A stretch of 64,000 nucleotides of DNA, from positions 124,001-188,000 of the forward strand of contig CABVBU010000001.1 of assembly GCA_902496665.1 (NCBI GenBank). Direction: 5' to 3'. Every line of letters starts with the position of its first letter. Position 1 is the first letter of the stretch. This stretch comes from an uncultured Clostridium sp. Its GTDB lineage: Bacteria; Bacillota; Clostridia; Lachnospirales; Lachnospiraceae. The notes beneath the pieces are model-generated. The model was not told where the DNA came from and did not search any database. It worked only from the letters and a program-made list of their open reading frames with translations. The position numbers and the translations under genes were made by a program. Below, in pieces: positions 16,566-23,970 of the stretch.

Positions 16566-17309
16566 ATGGCAGATGAAATGATAAATTCTTACGTCGCTCT
16601 GGACCTTGAGACGACGGGTATCGGTGCCCGCTGCGAAAAGATCACGGAGATCGGCATGGTGAAGGTGGTCGACGGTGAGGTGGCGGATACCTACCACACT
16701 ATGGTAAACCCGTACAGGGAGATTCCGGAGCGGATCGTGGAACTGACGGGGATCACTGATGATATGGTAAAAGGTGCACCGGGGATCGAGGAGATCCTGG
16801 ACGAGGTTCTGGATTTCACAGGAGATTTCCCGCTTCTCGGCCACCAGATCATTTTCGACTACGGTTTCCTCGTGCAGGCCGCGGTAAACCAGAAACGGAA
16901 ATTTGAGAAATACGGGGTCGACACACTGAAACTCTGCCGGTATCTGATGCCGGGGGAGGAAAAGAAAAATCTGAGTGCCGCCTGCGCGTACTTCGAGGTT
17001 GCCCAGGATACGGCACACCGGGCACTTTCCGATGCCTATGCCGCCCACAATCTATACCAGGAACTGAAGAAAAGGTTTGGCAAAGAACGCCCGGAACTCT
17101 TCACTGCCAAAATGCTCCAATATAAGGCAAAAAAGGAACGGACGGCGTCGAAAAGGCAAAAAGAACACTTGCAGGATTTACTAAAATATCATAGAATAGA
17201 CATAACTGTCGAGATCGATCATATGTCCGGAAATGAGATATCCCGGATGATCGACAAGATCATTTTCCAGTATGGAAGAATCCCGGAAAATGCGAAAAAA
17301 CAGGGATAG
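16566..17309 (+). CDS. DnaQ-like 3'-5' exonuclease
   Basis: A 247-residue protein with a DEDDh exonuclease domain at ~8-180. Exo I is LDLETTG (Asp and Glu), Exo II is GHQIIFDYGFL, and Exo III is HRALSDAYAA with the general-base His. This is the fold of the DNA polymerase III epsilon subunit and the PolC proofreading domain. The separate C-terminal ~65 residues are basic and helical and may bind nucleic acid or a partner. The enzyme could act in DNA repair or RNA trimming; no polymerase gene is nearby. It follows the radical SAM gene by 54 bp on the same strand. Confidence 0.85.
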   Translation: MADEMINSYVALDLETTGIGARCEKITEIGMVKVVDGEVADTYHTMVNPYREIPERIVELTGITDDMVKGAPGIEEILDEVLDFTGDFPLLGHQIIFDYGFLVQAAVNQKRKFEKYGVDTLKLCRYLMPGEEKKNLSAACAYFEVAQDTAHRALSDAYAAHNLYQELKKRFGKERPELFTAKMLQYKAKKERTASKRQKEHLQDLLKYHRIDITVEIDHMSGNEISRMIDKIIFQYGRIPENAKKQG

Positions 17310-17381
17310 TTTTCCGGAACCCTGAGAAAATGAATATTAGTGAATATAGTTCGGAATGGAAAGCAAGAAGAGGTGAATGTT

Positions 17382-17498
17382 GTGTTTAACATGAATAATA
17401 AAAAGACAAGAAAGATTTTCTCTACCATCGTAATCGTATTAGTTGTACTCGCAATGGTAGTGCCGATGATCCTCGGCTCCCTTCTTTCTGTTTTTTAA
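17382..17498 (+). CDS. 38-residue single-pass membrane peptide
   Basis: A very short gene. A GTG at 17382 has AGAGGTG six bases upstream; an in-frame ATG at 17391 gives 35 residues. The peptide has a basic N-terminus (MNNKKTRK) and one hydrophobic helix (STIVIVLVVLAMVVPMILG) ending in LLSVF. Size and basic-then-helix layout recall the Prli42/DUF4044 class of stressosome-associated micropeptides, but I cannot confirm membership. It sits alone between the exonuclease and the VanW-like gene. Codon use and the ribosome site support real translation. Confidence 0.65.
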   Translation: MFNMNNKKTRKIFSTIVIVLVVLAMVVPMILGSLLSVF

Positions 17499-17561
17499 TC
17501 GTGACGGGCTGAAGCCCCAAAATCTATCAGGCATCAGGAAGATATCAGTGAGGAGAAAAGA

Positions 17562-19088
17562 ATGAAGAAAAATGTGTGGATCGCAGGCATGACGGCGATT
17601 TTAAGCGCCGGACTTGTTTGGCTTGCCCCGGTTTTCACACTGGCAGATGAACGGATCCCGGACGGGGTCTCTGTTGGAGCCGTCAGTCTTTCCGGACTTA
17701 CGGAAGAGGAAGCCGAAAAGCAGATTGAGAGCTATGTAAATGAAAAGTTGAATCAGGATATCACGCTTGTGGTAAACGGCATGGAGGCAAAGTCCGACGC
17801 GCAGACCCTTGGCGTCGCCTGGGATAACCAGGATGAGGTAGCAGAGGCCATTCAGGGGACGGAGCTCAAGGGAAACCTTGTAAAGCGGTATATGAAAAAG
17901 AAAGATCTGGAGGTAAGTCCGGTGAAAATCGAACTGGATCTCTCCGTGGATCAGGATAAGGTATCTTCCTTCGTATCCGAGAAATGCGGTTCCGCGGTGG
18001 CGGATGCCGTTGACGCGACGATCACAAGAAAAGACGGAAAATTTGAGATCACTCCATCAAAAGAAGGTCTGACTGTCGATATGGATGCAACAAAAGCGGC
18101 TCTCAACGAGGCGTTAAACAGCGAAAATACGGATGCGATCCGGGTGGAGGCGTCCGTGACCGTTAAAAAGCCGAAGGTGACAGAGGAAGATCTTGCGACG
18201 ATCAAGGATGTTCTCGGAACATTCTCCACCAGCTTTGTGACAAGTGGTGCGTCCCGTTCCACAAACCTTGCGGTGGGTGCAGGAAAGATCAACGGACATG
18301 TGCTGATGCCGGGCGAAGTGCTCTCCGGATATGAGTGCATGCACCCGTTTACACTGGAAAATGGATACAAGACGGCAACTGCTTACGAAAATGGCAAGTC
18401 CGTTGACAGCATTGGAGGCGGTGTCTGCCAGATCTCAACGACACTCTACAACGCGTCCTTATACGCGGAGCTTGAGATCGTCCAGAGACAGAACCACTCC
18501 ATGTCCGTCAGCTATGTAAAACCGTCCATGGACGCGGCGATCGCCGGAACTTATAAAGACCTTAAGGTAAAGAACCCGTATGATACCCCGATCTACGTCG
18601 AGGGCTATACCCATGGAAAGACCCTGACCTTTACGATCTACGGAAGAGAGACGAGACCGTCGAACAGGACTCTGGCATTTGAGTCTGAGACGCTTTCTAC
18701 GACGCCGTCCCCTACCCAGGAGATCCAGGACCCGAGTCTCCCGGCAGGCCAGCGTGTGAAGGTGGAATCCGGACATACGGGATTAAAATCGAAATTATAT
18801 AAGTGTGTCTATGTAGATGGACAGTTACAGGAACGCACTTTATTGAACTCTGACACATACAACGCGTCAAAGACCGTTTACCGCGTAGGTACAGGAGTTG
18901 CGGCCCCGGCAGAGACGACACCTGCGGCCCCGGCAGTGCCTGCGGAAACCGAAGCTGCGGCTCCGGCAGAGACAGCAGCGCCGGAGACACAGGCACCTGA
19001 AACCGCGGCCCCGGAGACAGCCGGACCGCAGCCGGGCGAGAACTACGGACCAGGAATGGGTGCCCAGGCGGGAGAGAACGCGGCTTAG
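17562..19088 (+). CDS. VanW/YoaR-like exported wall protein
   Basis: A 508-residue protein with an N-terminal signal or anchor (residues ~5-28, ending near FTLADE). Two peptidoglycan-binding-4-like segments occur at ~40-200 (LTEEEAEKQIESYV). The VanW domain at ~215-350 has AGKINGHVLMPGEVLS and the diagnostic SIGGGVCQISTTLYNA. A G5-like region follows, and the C-terminal ~65 residues are an Ala/Pro/Glu/Thr-rich tail (PAETAAPETQ-type repeats), probably a wall-spanning linker. VanW occurs in some vancomycin-resistance clusters, but here there are no van ligase genes, so this is the common housekeeping type of unknown exact role. RBS: GTGAGGAGAAA before the ATG. Confidence 0.87.
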   Translation: MKKNVWIAGMTAILSAGLVWLAPVFTLADERIPDGVSVGAVSLSGLTEEEAEKQIESYVNEKLNQDITLVVNGMEAKSDAQTLGVAWDNQDEVAEAIQGTELKGNLVKRYMKKKDLEVSPVKIELDLSVDQDKVSSFVSEKCGSAVADAVDATITRKDGKFEITPSKEGLTVDMDATKAALNEALNSENTDAIRVEASVTVKKPKVTEEDLATIKDVLGTFSTSFVTSGASRSTNLAVGAGKINGHVLMPGEVLSGYECMHPFTLENGYKTATAYENGKSVDSIGGGVCQISTTLYNASLYAELEIVQRQNHSMSVSYVKPSMDAAIAGTYKDLKVKNPYDTPIYVEGYTHGKTLTFTIYGRETRPSNRTLAFESETLSTTPSPTQEIQDPSLPAGQRVKVESGHTGLKSKLYKCVYVDGQLQERTLLNSDTYNASKTVYRVGTGVAAPAETTPAAPAVPAETEAAAPAETAAPETQAPETAAPETAGPQPGENYGPGMGAQAGENAA

Positions 19089-19113
19089 GCCGCATAGAAA
19101 AGAGACCGGAATC

Positions 19114-19704
19114 ATGAGAAAAATTGAGCGCGAACCTAACGGAGCTGGGATATTCAGGCCGGGACAGGATCTGGTAGTTGCAGGTACTGTCGGAAAAAAC
19201 GGTGTGAAGGCGGCTCTGTCGGCAAAAGAAAAAGAGATATCAGCCCGTTTCCCGGAGTGGTTTGTTAAACGGATCCGGGAGCAGGCAGATAAAAAATCAG
19301 AGCTGACTCCGGAGATGCTTAACGCCTGCGGCGCAGGAGAATGGGAAGAGATTTCGGAGGGCGGCATACTGGCCGCCCTTTGGGCCATATCGGGAGCTTA
19401 TGAGCAGGGAATTTCCTTTGAACTGAGGAAGATCCCGGTGGCTCAGGAGACGATCGAGATCTGTGAGCTCTTTGACCTGAATCCGTACAGACTTTCATCG
19501 GGGGAATGTCTCCTGATGGCAGTGGAAAACGGCGGGGATGCAGTGAAGATCCTGAGTGAAGCCGGAATCCCGTCCGCAGTGATCGGAAAAGTGGAAAAAG
19601 GGATCGCCAGAAAAATGGTTGGGATTGGAACGACCGGATTTCTGGAACGACCGGCACCGGATGAGATCTGGAAGCTTACGGATGCAGTTTCTGAAAAAGA
19701 ATGA
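19114..19704 (+). CDS. PurM/HypE C-terminal-domain protein (N-terminal half absent)
   Basis: A 196-residue protein with the C-terminal fold of the AIR synthase family: ISEGGILAALWAISGAYEQG, a GLxIxLRxIPV-like strand (FELRKIPVAQET), SSGECLLMAV, and AVIGKVEKG. In PurM, HypE, ThiL and SelD this domain follows an ATP-binding N-terminal domain; here that half is replaced by about 70 unrelated residues. The ATG at 19114 is chosen because upstream codons in this frame overlap the tail of the VanW gene. It lies 25 bp after that gene and 25 bp before the Lrp regulator, so it is in their operon. Function unknown; ATP hydrolysis seems unlikely. Confidence 0.75.
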   Translation: MRKIEREPNGAGIFRPGQDLVVAGTVGKNGVKAALSAKEKEISARFPEWFVKRIREQADKKSELTPEMLNACGAGEWEEISEGGILAALWAISGAYEQGISFELRKIPVAQETIEICELFDLNPYRLSSGECLLMAVENGGDAVKILSEAGIPSAVIGKVEKGIARKMVGIGTTGFLERPAPDEIWKLTDAVSEKE

Positions 19705-19728
19705 TAGATGCAATGAGGAGGAACAATT

Positions 19729-20211
19729 ATGCGTGAAAAAATTTTGGCGATCATTGAAAAAAACAGCCGAATTGATTTAAAGGATCTGGCCGCCCTTCTG
19801 GGTGAGAGTGAAGCAGCCGTCGCGAATGAGATCGCGGAGATGGAAAAGGAGAATATTATCTGCGGTTATCACACGATGATCAACTGGGATAACACAGGTG
19901 ATGAGAAAGTGATCGCCCTGATCGAGGTGAAGGTAACCCCGCAGAGAGGAATGGGCTTTGATAAGATCGCGGAGCGCATCTATCAGTACAGTGAGGTGAC
20001 TTCTGTATATCTGATGTCCGGCGCCTTTGATTTTACCGTGATCATTGAGGGCAAAACGATGAGAGAGGTCGCGCAGTTCGTATCGGAGAAGCTGTCACCG
20101 ATGGATTCGGTCCTCAGTACAGCGACACACTTTGTCCTCAAGAAATATAAAGATCATGGAACAGTTATGTGCGGTAAGGCAGAAGATGAAAGGATGATGA
20201 TTACACCGTGA
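19729..20211 (+). CDS. Lrp/AsnC-family transcription regulator
   Basis: A 160-residue regulator. Residues ~1-60 are a winged helix-turn-helix (IDLKDLAALLGESEAAVANEIAEM) and ~65-145 an AsnC/RAM ligand-binding domain (VIALIEVKVTPQRGMGFDKIAERI, GAFDFTVIIEGKTMREVAQFV). Such proteins form octamers and sense amino acids. The start has GAGGAGG seven bases upstream. The stop codon overlaps the GTG start of the aminotransferase gene, so the two are translationally coupled and the ligand is probably the amino acid handled by that enzyme. Confidence 0.92.
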   Translation: MREKILAIIEKNSRIDLKDLAALLGESEAAVANEIAEMEKENIICGYHTMINWDNTGDEKVIALIEVKVTPQRGMGFDKIAERIYQYSEVTSVYLMSGAFDFTVIIEGKTMREVAQFVSEKLSPMDSVLSTATHFVLKKYKDHGTVMCGKAEDERMMITP

Positions 20212-21380
20212 GAAACCCATTATCAGATAAAATCGTATCGATCCAGCCGTCCGGGATCCGTAAATTTTTCGACATTGTGAGCGAGATGAAGGATGCGATC
20301 TCCCTTGGTGTCGGTGAGCCGGATTTTGATACTCCGTGGCACATCCGTGACGAGGGAATCTACTCTCTGGAAAAGGGACGGACGTTTTATACCTCAAACG
20401 CAGGTTTAAAGGAATTAAAGATCGAGATCTGTAATTATTTAAAGAGACGTTTTGATGTAGAGTATGATTATAATGATGAAGTTATGGTCACGGTCGGCGG
20501 CAGTGAAGCCATCGATATTGCTCTCCGTGCCATGTTAAATCCGGGGGATGAGGTTCTGATCCCTCAGCCGAGCTATGTTTCCTACACTCCGTGTACGGTT
20601 CTGGCTGATGGCGTGCCGGTTACGATCCAGCTCGAAGAAAAAGATAAATTCCGTCTTACAAAGGAAAAACTTCTCGAGAAGATCACACCGAAAACGAAGG
20701 TTCTGATCCTTCCGTTCCCAAATAACCCAACCGGATCCATCATGGAGCCGGAGGATCTGGCGGAGATCGCGAAGATCTGTATCGAAAAAGACCTGTTTGT
20801 TATCTCCGACGAGATCTATTCAGAGCTTACTTACAAGGGACAGCACTGTACGATCGCCGCATTCCCGGGAATGAAGGAGCGCACCGTTCTGATCAACGGC
20901 TTTTCAAAATCCTATGCGATGACCGGATGGCGTCTTGGATATGCGTGTGCGCCGGAGCTGATCCTGAAGCAGATGTTAAAGATCCACCAGTTTGCGATCA
21001 TGTGTGCACCGACGACAAGCCAGTATGCTGCGGTCGAGGCATTAAAAAACGGAGACAAAGATGTAGCTGAGATGCGGAGCGCATACGACCAGAGAAGACG
21101 TTATCTCGTGAAGGCACTCCGTGATATGGGCTTTGACTGCTATGAGCCCCAGGGCGCATTCTATGTGTTCCCGAGCATCAAGAAATTTGGAATGACCTCT
21201 GATGAGTTTGCGTTAAAGCTACTGGAGGAGGAGAAGGTTGCCGTTGTTCCGGGTACCGCATTCGGTGACTGCGGCGAGGGATATTTAAGAATTTCCTATG
21301 CATACTCCTTAAATGATCTGAAACGTGCCCTCGAGAGAATGGAGCGGTTCGTGAAGAGACATCTGAATGATGCGAAATAA
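20208..21380 (+). CDS. Class I/II PLP aminotransferase
   Basis: A 390-residue fold-type I aminotransferase (AspC/PatA-like). Motifs: VGEPDFDTP near residue 37, PNNPTGSIM (N-loop) near 175, and SKSYAMTGWRLGY with the PLP lysine near 240. It starts at GTG 20208, overlapping the stop of the Lrp gene in a GTGA arrangement. Coupling to an Lrp regulator suggests regulated amino-acid transamination, for example of aromatic or branched-chain amino acids, but the substrate cannot be read from the sequence. A terminator follows at 21430. Confidence 0.9.
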   Translation: MRNPLSDKIVSIQPSGIRKFFDIVSEMKDAISLGVGEPDFDTPWHIRDEGIYSLEKGRTFYTSNAGLKELKIEICNYLKRRFDVEYDYNDEVMVTVGGSEAIDIALRAMLNPGDEVLIPQPSYVSYTPCTVLADGVPVTIQLEEKDKFRLTKEKLLEKITPKTKVLILPFPNNPTGSIMEPEDLAEIAKICIEKDLFVISDEIYSELTYKGQHCTIAAFPGMKERTVLINGFSKSYAMTGWRLGYACAPELILKQMLKIHQFAIMCAPTTSQYAAVEALKNGDKDVAEMRSAYDQRRRYLVKALRDMGFDCYEPQGAFYVFPSIKKFGMTSDEFALKLLEEEKVAVVPGTAFGDCGEGYLRISYAYSLNDLKRALERMERFVKRHLNDAK

Positions 21381-21429
21381 ATGGATGCTGTGATTGTGCG
21401 CTGAGCGGACGGTCATGAAAAATACAGGT

Positions 21430-21468
21430 CCCCGGCTTGATCATGAAGGTGGTCGGGCCGGGGTTTTA
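21430..21468 (+). terminator. Terminator after the Lrp-aminotransferase operon
   Basis: Stem CCCCGGC / GCCGGGG (21430-21436, 21457-21463) followed by TTTTAT, 50 bp after the aminotransferase stop. Confidence 0.75.
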
Positions 21469-21572
21469 TATGTCTGCACCTCATATTTCATGAGAAAATC
21501 CGGATTGCTGACATTAGTTTTGAGTGATCGTGGAAATCGGGAAGCGGCGGACATGATAGGAGAAGATCAACA

Positions 21573-22067
21573 ATGAATATCGTATTATACGAGCCGGAAA
21601 TGCCGGCAAATACAGGAAATATCGGGCGTACCTGCGTGGCGACGAACACGAAGCTGCACCTGATCGAGCCGCTGGGATTTAAGCTCAGCGAGAAGCATTT
21701 AGTCCGGGCGGGACTGGATTACTGGGATAAGCTGGACGTAACGGTTTACAGCGATTACCAGGATTTCTTAAAGAAGAATCCGGGGGCGAAGATCTATATG
21801 GCGACCACAAAGGGCGAGCATGTATACACGGATGTTCCCTATGACCCGGACGCCTACATCATGTTCGGACCGGAGAGCCGTGGGATCCCGGAGGAGATCC
21901 TGGTGGAAAACCGCGAAAACTGCATCAGGATCCCGATGTGGGGAGATATCCGGTCACTGAATCTTTCGAATTCAGTCGCGATCGTGCTCTATGAGGCGTT
22001 ACGTCAGAATGAATTTGAGAAGATGACGATGGAAGGACATCTGCATCATTTACACTGGAAAGAATAA
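21573..22067 (+). CDS. trmL: tRNA (cytidine(34)-2'-O)-methyltransferase
   Basis: A 164-residue SPOUT (SpoU-class) methyltransferase. Motif 1 is MPANTGNIGRTC, motif 2 is MFGPESRGIPEEI and motif 3 is IPMWGDIRSLNLSNSVAIVLYE, which builds the trefoil knot that binds S-adenosylmethionine. The short form without an extra RNA-binding domain is typical of TrmL, which methylates the wobble ribose of tRNA-Leu isoacceptors. RBS AGGAGA lies just upstream. A structured leader follows before the reductase gene. Confidence 0.93.
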   Translation: MNIVLYEPEMPANTGNIGRTCVATNTKLHLIEPLGFKLSEKHLVRAGLDYWDKLDVTVYSDYQDFLKKNPGAKIYMATTKGEHVYTDVPYDPDAYIMFGPESRGIPEEILVENRENCIRIPMWGDIRSLNLSNSVAIVLYEALRQNEFEKMTMEGHLHHLHWKE

Positions 22068-22091
22068 TTGAAAAATTAAAAAATGATAGGG

Positions 22092-22172
22092 CGCTTATTG
22101 TATACAAGATACGAAGCAGTTCCACCGTGGATTTCCGGCATGTTTTGGAGACACCTGTGGAAGAGATAAGCG
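22092..22172 (+). other. Nested hairpin leader upstream of the siroheme reductase gene
   Basis: CGCTTAT (22092-22098) pairs with ATAAGCG (22166-22172). Inside, TTCCAC pairs with GTGGAA. TTTTATAAAA follows. The structure may be a long terminator of trmL or a regulatory leader of the reductase. The 10-bp palindrome TTGTATACAA at 22098-22107, a typical GntR-type operator shape, overlaps its 5' arm. Confidence 0.45.
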
Positions 22173-22204
22173 TTTTATAAAAAGGGGAAAGCGAGAAAAC
22201 AACT

Positions 22205-23743
22205 ATGATGAACGAAAAATGGGAAGAACAGTTCCGTGAACAGATCCATGGATTCGTGGAGACAATCGAGAAATTCGATAAGGGAGAGATCGACCGAAAG
22301 GCATACAAGGGAATCTCTGGTGGATTCGGAAGCTATGCGCAGCGTGACCCGTCAAAGCACATGCTGCGTCTCAGAATGGCAGGCGGAAACCTGACAGAAA
22401 AGCGCCTGGAATTCCTCGCTGAGGCAGTAAAAGACTACGGCGTGGAGCTCATGAAACTCACCACCTGCGAGACTGTACAGCTCCACAACTTAAAGGCGGA
22501 GCAGGTTCCGGTCCTCATGGAAAAAGCTATCGCGAGCGAGATCTACAGCCGTGGCGGCGGCGGAGACAACCCGAGAAATATCATGATGAGCCCGCTCTCC
22601 GGTGTTCAGAAGGGCGAGGCATTCGATGTGAAACCATATGCGGAGGAGGCGGCGGAGTACCTGCTCTCCATTGCCGGTGAGATCCATATGCCGAGAAAGC
22701 TGAAGGTCGCATTCTGCAACGGTGCTGACGATACCGTACACAGCGCGTTCCGCGATATGGGATTCATGGCGAACCCGGATGGAACATTCACTCTCCGCAT
22801 CGCAGGCGGTCTCGGCGGCGGTTATAAGATGGGCGTTCTCGTGGACGAACATGTTCCGGCGACAGAGATCCTTTACTACATCCGTGCCATGATCGAGACA
22901 TTCTGCCAGCACGGAAACTATGAGAACCGCGCGAAGGCCCGCACCCGCTTTATGCAGGAGACTCTGGGCGTTGACGGTTTAAAGGCAGCGTTCCTTGAGA
23001 ACGTGGCAAAGATGAAGGGAAAAGGCGGCCTCGACCTTCATGTGGAGGCAAAACCGGTGACGAAAAAAGGTTCCGGGGAGATTGTCGATAAGCGCGTAGT
23101 TGCGCAGAAGCAGCCGGGCCTCTATGCGGTGGCATACCACCCGATCGGCGGATGTCTTCCGGCAGGAAAACCTGCGGAGCTTCTTTCTCTCGTGAGGGAG
23201 ATCCCGGACGCGGAGTGCCGGATCGCGCCGCATGAGACGATCTATATCATCAATTTAACGGCGGATGAGGCGGAGAAAGTCCTTGAGGCGACAAACGACG
23301 GTGCCCAGAGCACCTTTGAGAACAGTGTCGCATGCATCGGTGCTGCAATCTGCCAGCAGGGTGTAAGAGACAGTCAGGCGGCGCTCAGGGCGGCTGTGGA
23401 AGCAGTCCGTGAGGCTGGGATCCCGGATGGAGCACTTCCGAGGATCTGTATTTCCGGATGTCCGTCCAGCTGTTCCGGACATCAGGCGGCAGCCATCGGT
23501 TTCCAGGGAGCGGCAAAGACCGTGGATGGAAAGCCGGAGTCCGCGTTTAAGATGTTTGTGGGCGGAAGCGACAAGCTCGGTGACGCAAAGTTCGGCGAGG
23601 CCGGAGCCGTGATCTTAGAGTGCGATCTGCCAAAATTCTTCGTGGACCTCGGAAAAGCCGTTGCCAGCCGGAACATGAACTGGGAGACATGGATCGCAGG
23701 GCATGAGGACGAATTTAAGACGATTGTGGAAAAATACGCTTAA
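22205..23743 (+). CDS. Siroheme nitrite/sulfite reductase
   Basis: A 512-residue member of the nitrite/sulfite reductase ferredoxin-like family. Two ferredoxin-like half domains alternate with two siroheme/4Fe-4S halves. The cluster cysteines are CIGAAIC (near residue 380) and CISGCPSSC (near 417), giving the needed C-x5-C and C-x3-C pairs. It would reduce sulfite to sulfide or nitrite to ammonia. The ferredoxin-type reductases are close in size; no CysJ flavoprotein or AsrAB partner is encoded next to it. Paired ATGs at 22205 and 22208 are both possible starts. An upstream structured region may control it. Confidence 0.88.
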   Translation: MMNEKWEEQFREQIHGFVETIEKFDKGEIDRKAYKGISGGFGSYAQRDPSKHMLRLRMAGGNLTEKRLEFLAEAVKDYGVELMKLTTCETVQLHNLKAEQVPVLMEKAIASEIYSRGGGGDNPRNIMMSPLSGVQKGEAFDVKPYAEEAAEYLLSIAGEIHMPRKLKVAFCNGADDTVHSAFRDMGFMANPDGTFTLRIAGGLGGGYKMGVLVDEHVPATEILYYIRAMIETFCQHGNYENRAKARTRFMQETLGVDGLKAAFLENVAKMKGKGGLDLHVEAKPVTKKGSGEIVDKRVVAQKQPGLYAVAYHPIGGCLPAGKPAELLSLVREIPDAECRIAPHETIYIINLTADEAEKVLEATNDGAQSTFENSVACIGAAICQQGVRDSQAALRAAVEAVREAGIPDGALPRICISGCPSSCSGHQAAAIGFQGAAKTVDGKPESAFKMFVGGSDKLGDAKFGEAGAVILECDLPKFFVDLGKAVASRNMNWETWIAGHEDEFKTIVEKYA

Positions 23744-23886
23744 GAGGAAATCATACGTGGAAAAGTGGGAAAATCCGAGAATGAAAGTAAGCAGCAGAGG
23801 CAGCGAAAGCTTTCGTTCAGAGCCCAAATCCATATAAGTAAAAGAGGGCTTTTTAAGAAAGTACTTCATATTTGAATAAGAACATG

Positions 23887-23922
23887 AAAACGGTCGACAG
23901 CGAAAAAACTGTCGGCCGTTTT
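23887..23922. terminator. Bidirectional terminator, reductase / yhaN
   Basis: Stem AAAACGGTCGACAG / CTGTCGGCCGTTTT (23887-23900, 23909-23922, one mismatch) between convergent genes, with T or A runs on both sides. Confidence 0.85.
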
Positions 23923-23970
23923 GTGTTTTCGAAAATGATTTTAGGGCAGATGCATCCAGAAAAATATCTT

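Noticed and set aside
17562..19088. The VanW-like gene as evidence of vancomycin resistance
   Set aside because: No vanA/B/H/X genes or VanRS pair are near; housekeeping VanW/YoaR proteins are common in clostridia.
18898..19113. Arg-rich N-terminal extension of the PurM-domain protein
   Set aside because: It is an out-of-frame reading of the Ala/Pro/Glu-rich tail of the VanW-like gene.
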